From contig JBFWQM010000003.1 of assembly GCA_050249455.1 (NCBI GenBank), forward strand, positions 1 to 64,000: a DNA stretch of 64,000 nt, read 5' to 3'. A program made the position numbers and the translations under genes. The notes under the pieces were generated by a model. The model saw only the letters and a program-made list of their open reading frames with translations, did no database searches and was not told the origin of the DNA. Of this stretch, positions 53,482 through 61,534 are shown in pieces. Position 1 is the stretch's first letter; each line of letters begins with the position of its first letter. The stretch is from JBFWQM01 sp050249455. GTDB lineage: Bacteria; Pseudomonadota; Alphaproteobacteria; MPNO01; VGEU01.

Positions 53482-54771
53482 TCAGACCGCCGCCAGCGCC
53501 TGGTCTAGGTCGGCGACGATGTCGTCGATGTGCTCGATCCCGATCGACAGCCGGACGTAGCGGTCGGTGACGCCGGTAGCGAGCTGCTCGTCCGTCGACA
53601 GCTGCGAGTGCGTGGTGGTGGCCGGATGGATCGCCAGGCTGCGCGCGTCGCCGATGTTGGCGACGTGGTAGAACATCTTCAGCGCGTCGATGAACCGGGC
53701 GCCGGCGCTGCCGCCTTCCTTCAGCTCGAAGCCGAGCAGGCTGCCGTAGCCGCCCTTCAGGTGCGCGTCGGCGCGGCGCCGGTACTCGCCGTCCATCAGC
53801 CCGGGGTAGATGACCCGCGCGACCTTCGGGTGCTTGGCGAGGTATTGCGCCGCCTTCGCCGCGTTGTCGCAATGTACGCGCATGCGCAGCGGCAGCGTCT
53901 CCAGCCCCTGGATGAAAAGGAATGCGTTGAACGGGCTGACCGCGGCGCCGATGTCGCGCAGCAGGGTGACGCGTGCCTTGATGATGTAGGCGATCGGGCC
54001 CAGCGGCTTCACCGCCTGGGTCCACACCGCGCCGTGGTAGCTGGGGTCGGGCGTGTTCAGCATCGGGAAGCGGGCGGCGTTGGCCTCCCAGTCGAAGTTG
54101 CCGCCGTCCACGATGATGCCGCCGATAGAGGTGCCGTGGCCGCCGATGTACTTGGTGGTCGAATGCACCACTACGGCCGCGCCGTGGTCGAACGGTCGGC
54201 ACAGGATCGGCGCGGCGGTGTTGTCCACGATCAGCGGCACGCCGAGGTTGCGCCCGATCTTCGCGACCTCGGCGATCGGGAACACCTGCAGCTTCGGGTT
54301 GGGCAGGGTCTCGGCGAAATAGGCGCGGGTGCGGGCATCGGTGGCGCGCGCGAAGTTCTCGGGGTCGGCGGGATCGACGAACCGGGTCTCGATGCCCATG
54401 GTCTTCAGCGTGTTGGCGTAGAGGTTCCAGGTACCGCCATAGAGGTCGGTCGAGCTGACGATGTTGTCGCCGGCGTGGCAGATGTTCTGGATCGCGATGA
54501 ATTCCGCCGCCTGGCCGGAGCTGACCGCGAGCGCGGCGACGCCGCCCTCCAGCGCCGCCACCCGCTCCTCGAACACCTGCTGGGTGGGGTTCATGATGCG
54601 GGTGTAGATGTTGCCGAGCTCCTTGAGCGCGAACAGGTTCGCGGCGTGCTCGGTCGAATTGAACAGGTACGAGGTCGTCTGGTAGATCGGCACCGCCACC
54701 GCTGTGGTCGCGGGATCCCGGCGATGGCTGCCGGCGTGAAGGACGATCGTCTCGGGATGCTTGCTGTCCAT
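53482..54771 (-). CDS. metY: O-acetylhomoserine sulfhydrylase
   Basis: This 429-residue PLP enzyme makes homocysteine from O-acetylhomoserine and sulfide. The family core is clear: VPIYQTTSYLFNSTEHAANL, YTRIMNPTQQVFEERVAALE, and the cofactor lysine in VVHSTTKYIGGHGTSIGG. The C-terminus VRLSIGIEHIDDIVADL is also standard. O-acetylhomoserine aminocarboxypropyltransferase is the likely activity; cystathionine synthase-like activity is less likely. It is followed by hemB. Confidence 0.92.
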   Translation of the reverse strand: MDSKHPETIVLHAGSHRRDPATTAVAVPIYQTTSYLFNSTEHAANLFALKELGNIYTRIMNPTQQVFEERVAALEGGVAALAVSSGQAAEFIAIQNICHAGDNIVSSTDLYGGTWNLYANTLKTMGIETRFVDPADPENFARATDARTRAYFAETLPNPKLQVFPIAEVAKIGRNLGVPLIVDNTAAPILCRPFDHGAAVVVHSTTKYIGGHGTSIGGIIVDGGNFDWEANAARFPMLNTPDPSYHGAVWTQAVKPLGPIAYIIKARVTLLRDIGAAVSPFNAFLFIQGLETLPLRMRVHCDNAAKAAQYLAKHPKVARVIYPGLMDGEYRRRADAHLKGGYGSLLGFELKEGGSAGARFIDALKMFYHVANIGDARSLAIHPATTTHSQLSTDEQLATGVTDRYVRLSIGIEHIDDIVADLDQALAAV

Positions 54772-54879
54772 GGCGTTCCTCGTTGGCGGGCGGGCGCCGG
54801 TAGCATGTGGCGGACCGGGGCAACTCTAGCATTTCGCCGATGGCATCCCATAGCTCAGACGCATTCCCGTGAAATGCGA

Positions 54880-54909
54880 AGCGGCGGCCCCCGGGAGGGG
54901 ACCGCCGCT
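54880..54909 (-). terminator. stem-loop downstream of the CTERM protein gene
   Basis: AGCGGCGG (54880-54887) pairs with CCGCCGCT (54902-54909), and the inner CCCC/GGGG extends the stem past one bulged base. On the minus strand it lies 22 bp after the end of the CTERM gene and is followed by TCGCATTT. It is probably a terminator of that gene, though the T tract is short. Confidence 0.55.
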
Positions 54910-54931
54910 CGACGAGACGCCGGCGGGCGCG

Positions 54932-55756
54932 TCAGCGGCGCTTGCGGCGCAGCGCGACGAAGCCGATGAGGCCGGCGGCCAGGACGCCGAGGCCGCCCGG
55001 CGCCGGAACGCTGACCGGGGTGGCGATCAGCTGCGCCGGATCGCCGACCGGGTCGAACGGATCGCCGATCCGCGCGAAGGCGGTCCGCTCGGTGTCGGCG
55101 GTTTCGGCAAAGGCGGACATCTCGTAGCCGATCGTGAAGCCGGCGCCGTTGGCGTAGACGCCGAGGTCGACCGCGGCGGTGAACGACGCCCAGTCGGCTT
55201 CGCAGCCGCCGGTGACCGGCGTGCCCATGTTGGAATGGGACAGCGTGCAGCCGTCCATCGTGGCGAAGGCCGACCAGATCGGCGCCCCGTTCAGCAGGAT
55301 GTCGATCGCGAGGCCGGCGTAGTCGCCGGCGCCGCCCTGAGTGCCGATGCTCGGGTTGGCGACGTAGAACAGGAACTTGTAGCCGACCTGCGTGCCGGTG
55401 TTGTTGGTGACGTTCTCCTCCCAGCTCGCCTTTGCCAGGGAAGAGGCCGCGCCGGACGGGGCGGGGAAGGCGAAGAACGCCTGGGCCACGCCGCCGTCGT
55501 CGTCGTCCTCGCCGTCGACGTCGGCGAAGACGTTCAGCACGCCGGTGCCCCACGCGCTGGCCGACGCATCGCCGTAGTCCCCGCCGGTGCTCGAGAAAGC
55601 GGGGTTGGAATTCGTGCTGTCGGAATTCGCCAAGCCGCCGTTCTCGAAATACTGGACATCGGTCATCACAACCGCCGCCGAGGCCGAGGCAGTAAAACAT
55701 GCGAAAACGGCGGCACCGATGACGGTCAGCGTCCCCTTGGTTGAATATCTTTTCAT
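54932..55756 (-). CDS. exported protein with PEP-CTERM-like sorting tail
   Basis: A 274-residue surface protein. A signal peptide (KGTLTVIGAAVFACFTASASA) is at the N-terminus. The C-terminus has the tripartite sorting layout: the P-A-P motif in VPAPGGL, the hydrophobic helix GVLAAGLIGFVAL, and the basic cluster RRKRR. The body is rich in Gly, Ala, Asn and acidic residues, with an Asp-rich patch (DVDGEDDDDGG) that may bind calcium. The ATG at 55756 follows GGGAGAG. No exosortase gene is present in the window. Function is unknown; an adhesin or extracellular matrix protein is plausible. Confidence 0.75.
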   Translation of the reverse strand: MKRYSTKGTLTVIGAAVFACFTASASAAVVMTDVQYFENGGLANSDSTNSNPAFSSTGGDYGDASASAWGTGVLNVFADVDGEDDDDGGVAQAFFAFPAPSGAASSLAKASWEENVTNNTGTQVGYKFLFYVANPSIGTQGGAGDYAGLAIDILLNGAPIWSAFATMDGCTLSHSNMGTPVTGGCEADWASFTAAVDLGVYANGAGFTIGYEMSAFAETADTERTAFARIGDPFDPVGDPAQLIATPVSVPAPGGLGVLAAGLIGFVALRRKRR

Positions 55757-56140
55757 ATTCTCTCCCATGACCACTACATGAACAGTTTCCGGTCGGCCGG
55801 TCCGGTCTGCGCGGTTTTGCAAGAACCGTGCCATTGGAGAGTCGGTCAGTCGCGTCAAAGGGTTGCGCGCACCGCGCCGAGAGAGTGCGCCGGAGCTGTT
55901 AAATCCGTCGACACCGTATTTGCCGTAAGCTCATGAATTTACGGGAACTTTTTCGATGAGACCGGGTGGCGGCCGGGGTTTGCGCCATGCATGGTTGCGG
56001 GCGGATTCAGGAGATCGCTAGCGTCGCCGACAAAGCGGCCGCGACGGTTTGACGGGCCGGGGCTGCTTTTAGGGAATTATTAAGTTGTATTGACGACCTT
56101 TGCGCGATGGCGGCTTGTCGCGACCCGAAAGGTTCTGCCC
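55757..56140. other. 384-bp intergenic region with a 22-bp imperfect dyad
   Basis: No gene is evident. It should hold the divergent promoters of the CTERM protein gene (minus) and the LdtR-like gene (plus). The clearest structure is the dyad 55923-55944, CCGTAA..TCATGA..TTACGG, symmetrical except for two base pairs. The sequence around 56060-56090 is AT-rich (GGGAATTATTAAG, then TTGACG) and may contain the regulator's promoter. Confidence 0.5.
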
Positions 56141-56629
56141 GTGAAGCAATCCTACCTCGACACCATCCTGCTCATCGAGCGGCTGCACCGGCAGTTCCTC
56201 GAAGTGGTCAAGGCGGAGCTCGACCGGCTCGGCATCGAGGACATCAACAACGTCCAGAGCCTGATCCTGCACAACGTCGGCACCGAGGAGCTGACGGTGG
56301 GCGAGCTGACAAACCGCGGCTACTACCTCGGCTCCAACGTCTCCTACAACGTCAAGAAGATGGTGGAGAACGGCTACCTGGTGCAGGAGCGTTCCGCGCA
56401 CGACCGCCGCTCGGTGCGCATCAAGGTCTCCGACAAGGGACTCAAGCTGTGCGAGGTGATCGCGCAGCTCTACGACCGCCATGTGGAGAACCTGGCTGGC
56501 GGGCCGGTGACCGAGGCCGCGCTGAACGACACGATCGCGTCGCTGCGCCAGCTCGAGCGGTTCTGGGCCGAGGCGCTGGCGTGGGGGGCACGCCAGCCGG
56601 CGGTCAAGCGGCTTTCGCCGGCCGCCTGA
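56141..56629 (+). CDS. ldtR: MarR family transcriptional regulator (LdtR-like)
   Basis: This 162-residue winged-helix regulator closely resembles LdtR of alphaproteobacteria. The N-terminal KQSYLDTILLIERLHRQF and the recognition region NRGYYLGSNVSYNVKKMVE are characteristic, followed by the wing QERSAHDRRSVRIKVSD. In other species LdtR controls an L,D-transpeptidase gene and osmotic tolerance; no such gene is nearby. The GTG at 56141 is chosen because GAAAGG lies 8 nt upstream; a TTG at 56090 is less likely. Confidence 0.82.
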   Translation: MKQSYLDTILLIERLHRQFLEVVKAELDRLGIEDINNVQSLILHNVGTEELTVGELTNRGYYLGSNVSYNVKKMVENGYLVQERSAHDRRSVRIKVSDKGLKLCEVIAQLYDRHVENLAGGPVTEAALNDTIASLRQLERFWAEALAWGARQPAVKRLSPAA

Positions 56630-56635
56630 GGCGCG

Positions 56636-57514
56636 TCACCCGGCCAGGACGTCGCGCGGGTCGACGCTGTCCTTCAGCAGCGACCGCAGCTTGTTGAGCG
56701 CCTTGCCCTCGATTTGGCGGATGCGTTCCTTCGTCACGCCGTAGTCCTCGCCGATCTCGGCCAGCGTCGTCCGCCCATCGCCCAGGAAGCGGCGCGAGAT
56801 CACCTGCCGCTCGCGCGGCGTTAGCTTGCCCAGCGCCGCCTTGAGCTCGGTCGCCGACGCGGCGTGGTCGTGCCGGTCGATGACGATCGCCTCCGGCGAC
56901 GGGCCGGGATCGGACAGGAAGTTCTGCAGCTCGTCGGTGTCCTCGCCGCCGATGCCGGCGTTGAGCGACTTGTCGGGCCGCGACAGGTGGGCCTCCATCC
57001 GCTCCACCGCCTCCACCGGCACCTTGAGGTCGGCCGCAATCGTGCGCCGCTCCGAATCGGTCAGGCTGCCGCCGGGGTTGGAGGCGATCTTCGCGCGCAG
57101 CCGGCGCAGGTTGAAGAACAGGCTCTTCTGCGCCGGGGTCGTGCCGATGCGCACGATCGAGGAATTGCGCACGATGTATTCCTGGATCGCCGCCAGGATC
57201 CACCACGTCGCATAGGTCGAGAAGCGGACCTCGCGCTCCGGGTCGAAGCGGGTCGCCGCCTCCAGGAGGCCGACATTGCCCTCCTGGATCAGGTCGGCGA
57301 GCGGCAGCCCGTAGCCGCGGAATCCCATGGCGATCCTGACCACCAGCCGGATGTGGCTGGTAATCAGTCCGTGCAGGGCGGCATTGTCCTTGTTGTCGCG
57401 CCAGCGGCGGGCGAGGTCGACCTCGCGCTCGCGCTCGAGGATCGGCGCCACCATTGCGGTGGCGATGTAGCGCCGGTCGTTCTTGTCGGGGAAGGCACCG
57501 GATGACTGGGCCAT
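56636..57514 (-). CDS. rpoH: RNA polymerase sigma factor RpoH (sigma-32)
   Basis: A 292-residue heat-shock sigma factor. Regions 2.1-2.4 (GLITSHIRLVVRIAMGFRGYG, DLIQEGNVGLLEAA, FSTYATWWILAAIQEY) and the RpoH box (AQKSLFFNLRRL) are intact. The C-terminal region 4.2 helix-turn-helix (TLAEIGEDYGVTKERIRQIE) is also complete. It is transcribed away from the cysteine-rich MarR gene, with palindromic sites in the shared promoter region. Several alphaproteobacteria carry two or three rpoH genes, so another copy may exist. Confidence 0.9.
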   Translation of the reverse strand: MAQSSGAFPDKNDRRYIATAMVAPILEREREVDLARRWRDNKDNAALHGLITSHIRLVVRIAMGFRGYGLPLADLIQEGNVGLLEAATRFDPEREVRFSTYATWWILAAIQEYIVRNSSIVRIGTTPAQKSLFFNLRRLRAKIASNPGGSLTDSERRTIAADLKVPVEAVERMEAHLSRPDKSLNAGIGGEDTDELQNFLSDPGPSPEAIVIDRHDHAASATELKAALGKLTPRERQVISRRFLGDGRTTLAEIGEDYGVTKERIRQIEGKALNKLRSLLKDSVDPRDVLAG

Positions 57515-57540
57515 GGATTGGAGCCCCCAGGGGATATCAG

Positions 57541-57553
57541 TAGCGAGTCGCTA
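57541..57553. promoter_or_regulatory. 13-bp perfect palindrome, putative MarR operator (site 1)
   Basis: TAGCGAGTCGCTA is a perfect palindrome around a central G. It lies just downstream of the predicted rpoH -10 on the minus strand and 12 bp from a second, near-identical copy's partner region. A protein bound here should block rpoH transcription. Confidence 0.5.
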
Positions 57554-57554
57554 T

Positions 57555-57583
57555 AACCTATGGCGGGTGAGCCGGACCTGCAA
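57555..57583 (-). promoter_or_regulatory. candidate rpoH promoter
   Basis: On the minus strand TTGCAG (57583-57578) is followed after 17 bp by TAGGTT (57560-57555). The predicted start is near 57548, inside operator-like site 1, about 34 nt before the rpoH ATG. The -10 is a weak match. Confidence 0.45.
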
Positions 57584-57589
57584 GACTAT

Positions 57590-57602
57590 TATCGACTCGC
57601 TA
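57590..57602. promoter_or_regulatory. 13-bp near-palindrome, putative MarR operator (site 2)
   Basis: TATCGACTCGCTA differs by one base from the reverse complement of site 1. The two centres are 49 bp apart. It lies at the end of a possible -10 (TATTAT, 57587-57592) pointing toward the MarR gene, so it could mediate autoregulation. Confidence 0.45.
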
Positions 57603-57709
57603 CCGCATGGCTGCCAACGAGCCAGGGCATGGCCTGTCCGCGGCAATTGGAAGCGGCGGAATGTCAAAGAACTTCAATGTTGGGCTAGCCTTTGGGCCGC
57701 GCGGGACCT

Positions 57710-58300
57710 ATGTTGCGTGCCACGATGCCTCATCGCCAACGCGCTGCTGAACTGGTGGATCGCCTGGCGCGCACAGCGCACGGGTTGCAGTTCGCCGACG
57801 GGCTTAAGCCGGCGCAGTGGGTGGCGCTGCGCTTCCTGGCGCGCGCCAATCGCTATTCGTGCACGCCTGGCGCGCTGGCCGACTTCCTCGGCACGACCAA
57901 GGGAACCGCGTCGCAGACGCTGATCGCGCTCGAATCGAAAGGCTACATCGAGCGGGCGAGATCGACGGCCGACCGGCGCTCGGTGCAGATTTGCCTGACG
58001 CCGAAAGGGCAGGCGGCGTTGAACCGCGACCCGCTGTGTGCGGTCCAGCGCGCGATGGCCGAGCTTTCCGACGCCGAGCAGCTCAAGCTGATCGACTGCC
58101 TGCAGCGGCTGCTCAAGCATTTGCAGGGCGAGCTGGGGCAGCCGGCGTTCGGTCCCTGCGCCGATTGCACCAACTTCCGGCCCGAATGCACCGACGACAG
58201 CGGCGCCGCGGTGTGCCGCTGCGGCCTCACCGGCGAGTCGCTGCTGGCCGACGACCTTGCCAAGATCTGCGTCGATTTCGTCCCCGCCAAGGCGGGCTGA
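57710..58300 (+). CDS. MarR family regulator with C-terminal cysteine cluster
   Basis: A 196-residue protein with a MarR winged-helix domain (helix ALADFLGTTKGTASQTLIAL, wing RARSTADRRSVQICLTPKG) and an added C-terminal region of about 50 residues. That region carries C150-x2-C153-x6-C160-x8-C169-x-C171-x15-C187, which suggests an iron-sulfur cluster or zinc site. The start is uncertain: ATG at 57710 has GGGAC just upstream, and another ATG lies at 57725. The gene is divergent from rpoH; two 13-bp palindromes lie between them. A redox- or metal-sensing role is inferred. Confidence 0.8.
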   Translation: MLRATMPHRQRAAELVDRLARTAHGLQFADGLKPAQWVALRFLARANRYSCTPGALADFLGTTKGTASQTLIALESKGYIERARSTADRRSVQICLTPKGQAALNRDPLCAVQRAMAELSDAEQLKLIDCLQRLLKHLQGELGQPAFGPCADCTNFRPECTDDSGAAVCRCGLTGESLLADDLAKICVDFVPAKAG

Positions 58301-58306
58301 CCTCCC

Positions 58307-58741
58307 TCATCCCGCGCACAGCGCCAGGTAGGCATCCAGCGGCCCGCGTATCTCGGGCGGGATGTCGATCGTCTTCATCGTCGCCTTCGAGGCGACGCAG
58401 GTGACCAAGTTGGCGCGCAGGATCTCGACGCCGTCGTCGTGGCCGACGATCGAATAGTGCATGGACGACCGCCCGACCTTGGTCAGGACCAGCGTCAGGT
58501 CCATGGTCTGGCCCATCTTCCGCGCCACCTTGAAATCGCAGTCGATGTGGACGAAGGGGAACATGCGGTTGTGGACGAAGAACTCGTCGGCCATCGGCAC
58601 GCCGAGCACCGTGTTGAACCATGCCTCGAAGGTGTCGTTGAACATCCGGAAAAACTCGGGGAAGAACACGATCCCCGCGGGGTCGCAGTGCGCGAACATG
58701 ATGTCGCGGCGGACGGTGAAGGCGCCGGCAGGCAGGTCCAT
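58307..58741 (-). CDS. 4HBT family acyl-CoA thioesterase (YbgC-like)
   Basis: A 144-residue hotdog-fold thioesterase. The catalytic motif is FAHCDPAGIVFFPEFF with the nucleophile aspartate D20, followed by DCDFKVARKMGQTMDL. The form is closest to 4-hydroxybenzoyl-CoA thioesterases. It is convergent with the MarR gene, 6 bp away, and separated from the small DUF6898 gene by a 143-bp divergent gap. The acyl substrate is unknown. Confidence 0.87.
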   Translation of the reverse strand: MDLPAGAFTVRRDIMFAHCDPAGIVFFPEFFRMFNDTFEAWFNTVLGVPMADEFFVHNRMFPFVHIDCDFKVARKMGQTMDLTLVLTKVGRSSMHYSIVGHDDGVEILRANLVTCVASKATMKTIDIPPEIRGPLDAYLALCAG

Positions 58742-58884
58742 GACGGATCTCCACTGGATGCGGTCGCGGGCAGTCTAGCGTTAACGGATCGTTTGCGCGC
58801 GCCGGGCAACATCGGGCGCAGGCGCGGCGAGCCCGTGGCGATTCCGCGCCGGTCTGTTACAGTCGAATCCGCAGGCTATCCGCG

Positions 58885-59091
58885 ATGGGTACCGCAGCGC
58901 GCGAGGTGATCGTCGAGTTCCGCCGCGTCGGCAATGCCGTCAAGGTGACGGCGGTGGACCCGGTCTCGCTCGTTGAGGTCTCGATCGTGGGGTCGCCGGC
59001 GACGAGCGAAGCTGAACTCTCCCGCGTCGCGATCCGGAAGCTCGACTACGTGCTCAACCGGCGGCCGGACGGCCGCGGCATCAAGGTCTGA
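58885..59091 (+). CDS. DUF6898-like small protein
   Basis: A 68-residue protein of the type often found upstream of liv genes in Rhodospirillales. It is a compact beta-rich polypeptide (VIVEFRRVGNAVKVTAVDP, VEVSIVG) ending in a helix and RRPDGRGIKV. No signal or membrane segment is seen. It lies 65 bp before livH. The function is unknown; identification with DUF6898 is from memory of its pattern. Confidence 0.7.
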   Translation: MGTAAREVIVEFRRVGNAVKVTAVDPVSLVEVSIVGSPATSEAELSRVAIRKLDYVLNRRPDGRGIKV

Positions 59092-59156
59092 GCCCACCGA
59101 GGCCGATCGGCGGGCGGCGGCAACGCGCGTGGGACGCCTCAGCCGCGACCGGTCGG

Positions 59157-60071
59157 ATGGAATACTTCCTCCAGCAGCTCATCAACGGCATCACGCTCGG
59201 CGCCATCTACGGCCTGATCGCCATCGGCTACACGATGGTCTACGGCATCATCGGCATGATCAATTTCGCGCATGGCGAGGTCTACATGATCGGCGCCTTC
59301 GTCGCGCTGATGATGCTGCTGCTGCTGGCGCCGATCGGCGCCGCGGGGATCGCGTTGGCGATCCTGATCGCGCTCGCCGCCTCGATGATCCTGACCGCCG
59401 CCTACGGCTGGACCTTGGAGCGGCTGGCGTACCGGCCGCTGCGGGGCGCGCCGCGCCTGGCGGCGCTGATCTCCGCCATCGGCATGTCGATCGTGCTGCA
59501 GAACTACGTCCAGCTCACCCAGGGCGCGCGGGTGAAGACGCTGCAGCCGCTGGTCGACGGCCGGATGATCCTGATGGAGCATGACGGCTTCGCCGTGTCG
59601 CTCAGCTACATGCAATTGCTGATCGTGGTGACGACGGTCGTGCTGATGACCGCGTTCTCGCTGGTGATCGGGCGCACCGCGCTGGGGCGCGCGCAGCGGG
59701 CGTGCGAGCAGGACCGCGTGATGGCGGGCCTGCTCGGCATCAACGTCGACCGCACCATCTCGCTCGCCTTCGTGATGGGCGCCGCGCTGGCCGCCGTCGC
59801 CGGGATGATGGTGACGCTCTACTACGGCGTGATCGACTTCTTCATCGGCTTCCTGGCCGGCATCAAGGCGTTCACCGCCGCGGTGCTGGGGGGCATCGGC
59901 TCGCTGCCCGGCGCGATGCTGGGCGGCCTGCTGATCGGGCTGATCGAGACCTTCTGGTCCGGCTACTTCTCCGCCCAGTACAAGGACGTCGCCACCTTCA
60001 CCATCCTGGTCCTCGTCCTGATCTTTCGCCCCACCGGCCTGCTCGGCCGCCCGGAGGTCGAGAAGGTCTGA
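59157..60071 (+). CDS. livH: branched-chain amino acid ABC transporter permease LivH
   Basis: A 304-residue inner-membrane permease of the HAAT family. It has about eight helices, including the opening GITLGAIYGLIAIGYTMVYG and GMINFAHGEVYMIGAF. The EAA-like cytoplasmic contact loop is in RACEQDRVMAGLLGINVDR, and the closing LIFRPTGLLGR is typical. It is followed by livM after 2 bp. Substrates may be branched-chain amino acids, or other amides or amino acids, as the family is broad. Confidence 0.93.
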   Translation: MEYFLQQLINGITLGAIYGLIAIGYTMVYGIIGMINFAHGEVYMIGAFVALMMLLLLAPIGAAGIALAILIALAASMILTAAYGWTLERLAYRPLRGAPRLAALISAIGMSIVLQNYVQLTQGARVKTLQPLVDGRMILMEHDGFAVSLSYMQLLIVVTTVVLMTAFSLVIGRTALGRAQRACEQDRVMAGLLGINVDRTISLAFVMGAALAAVAGMMVTLYYGVIDFFIGFLAGIKAFTAAVLGGIGSLPGAMLGGLLIGLIETFWSGYFSAQYKDVATFTILVLVLIFRPTGLLGRPEVEKV

Positions 60072-60073
60072 CG

Positions 60074-61534
60074 ATGGACGCCGGCGCCGCCCACCTCCCG
60101 CCGGGCCGCGCCGGCAAACCCGCCGGAACACTCTACGCAACCGTCGCAGACGCGGCGATTGCGGCGCTGATCGCGCTGGCGCTGGCGCTGCCGTTCGTCG
60201 GCATCTACACGGTGCCGGTCGCCGGCGGGATGGAGCTTGGCACGCGCTGGCCCGACCTCGGCGTCGTCGTCGTCACCGTGTTTGGCGGCCGGCTCGGCCT
60301 TTCCCTGGCGCGCGGCGGCCGCGCAATGCCGGGCCTGGCGCTCGGTCTCGGCGGCGTGGCGGCCGGCCTGCTGGCGCCGCTGCCCGGCCGGACGCTCGGG
60401 GTCCTCGTCGTCGCCGCGGGCGGCGTGGTGGCGTTGCGCGCCGTCGCGGCGCTGGTGCGCGGCCGGCGCGACCCCGGCGGGCCGTCGACCGGCGACCGCG
60501 TTTCGGCGGCATTGCGGCGCGCCGAGCCGCTGGTCGCGCCGCTGCTGCTGGTCGCGGCGCTGGCGCTGCCGTTCCTGCCGTTCGCCGACCGGCGCATCCT
60601 CGACCTCGCCGTCCTGGTGCTGACCTACGTGATGCTGGGCTGGGGGCTCAACATCGTGGTCGGGCTCGCCGGCCTGCTCGACCTCGGCTACGTCGCGTTC
60701 TATGCCGTCGGTGCCTACAGCTTCGCGCTGCTGGCCCACCACCTCGACTGGGGCTTCTGGGCGTGCCTGCCGGTCGCCGGCATGCTGGCGGCGCTGTTCG
60801 GCATGCTGCTCGGCTTTCCGGTGCTGCGGCTGCGCGGCGACTACCTCGCCATCGTCACGCTCGGCTTCGGCGAGATCATCCGGATCGTGCTGATCAACTG
60901 GACCAGCCTGACCAATGGGCCCAACGGCATCTCCGGCATCCCGCGCCCAACCCTGTTCGGCCTCGACTTCGGTCGCGAGTCGGCGTCCGGCGGCACGACC
61001 TTCCACGCGTTCTTCGGCATCGACTACTCGCCGCTCAACCGGGTGATATTCCTTTATTACCTCGTGCTGGCGCTGGCGCTGGTGACCAACTTCTTCACCT
61101 TGCGCATCCGCAGGCTGCCGCTCGGCCGCGCGTGGGAGGCGCTGCGCGAAGACGAGATCGCCTGCCGCGCGCTCGGCATCAACCCGACCAACACCAAGCT
61201 GACGGCGTTCGCGATCGGCGCCATGTTCGGCGGCGTCGCCGGCACGTTCTTCGCGACGCGCCAGACCTTCGTCAGCCCGGAGAGCTTCACCTTCCACGAG
61301 TCCGCCATCATCCTGGCCATCGTCGTGCTCGGCGGCATGGGCAGCCAGCTCGGCATCGTGCTGGCGGCGATCCTGCTGATCGGCGTCCCCGAATGGTTCC
61401 GCGAGCTGCAGGACTTCCGCATGCTGGCGTTCGGCGCGGCGATGGTGGCGATCATGGTGTGGCGGCCGCGCGGCCTCCTGTCGCGGCGCGAGCCGACGCT
61501 GCGCCTGTCGCGGTCGCAAGGCGCGCCGCCGTGA
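60074..61534 (+). CDS. livM: branched-chain amino acid ABC transporter permease LivM
   Basis: A 486-residue inner-membrane permease. The core (from about residue 190) has VLTYVMLGWGLNIVVGLAGL, GYVAFYAVGAYSFALL and the loop REDEIACRALGINPTNTK. The first 170 residues are an extra region with several hydrophobic segments, making it longer than typical LivM (about 330-430 residues). Its stop overlaps the livG GTG start as GTGA. The ligand is not determined. Confidence 0.92.
   Translation: MDAGAAHLPPGRAGKPAGTLYATVADAAIAALIALALALPFVGIYTVPVAGGMELGTRWPDLGVVVVTVFGGRLGLSLARGGRAMPGLALGLGGVAAGLLAPLPGRTLGVLVVAAGGVVALRAVAALVRGRRDPGGPSTGDRVSAALRRAEPLVAPLLLVAALALPFLPFADRRILDLAVLVLTYVMLGWGLNIVVGLAGLLDLGYVAFYAVGAYSFALLAHHLDWGFWACLPVAGMLAALFGMLLGFPVLRLRGDYLAIVTLGFGEIIRIVLINWTSLTNGPNGISGIPRPTLFGLDFGRESASGGTTFHAFFGIDYSPLNRVIFLYYLVLALALVTNFFTLRIRRLPLGRAWEALREDEIACRALGINPTNTKLTAFAIGAMFGGVAGTFFATRQTFVSPESFTFHESAIILAIVVLGGMGSQLGIVLAAILLIGVPEWFRELQDFRMLAFGAAMVAIMVWRPRGLLSRREPTLRLSRSQGAPP

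Noticed and set aside
57560..57688. A 42-codon open frame between rpoH and the MarR gene (ATG at 57560)
   Set aside because: It has no ribosome-binding site, no recognisable composition bias, and it overlaps the predicted promoter and operator sites. It is probably a chance frame.
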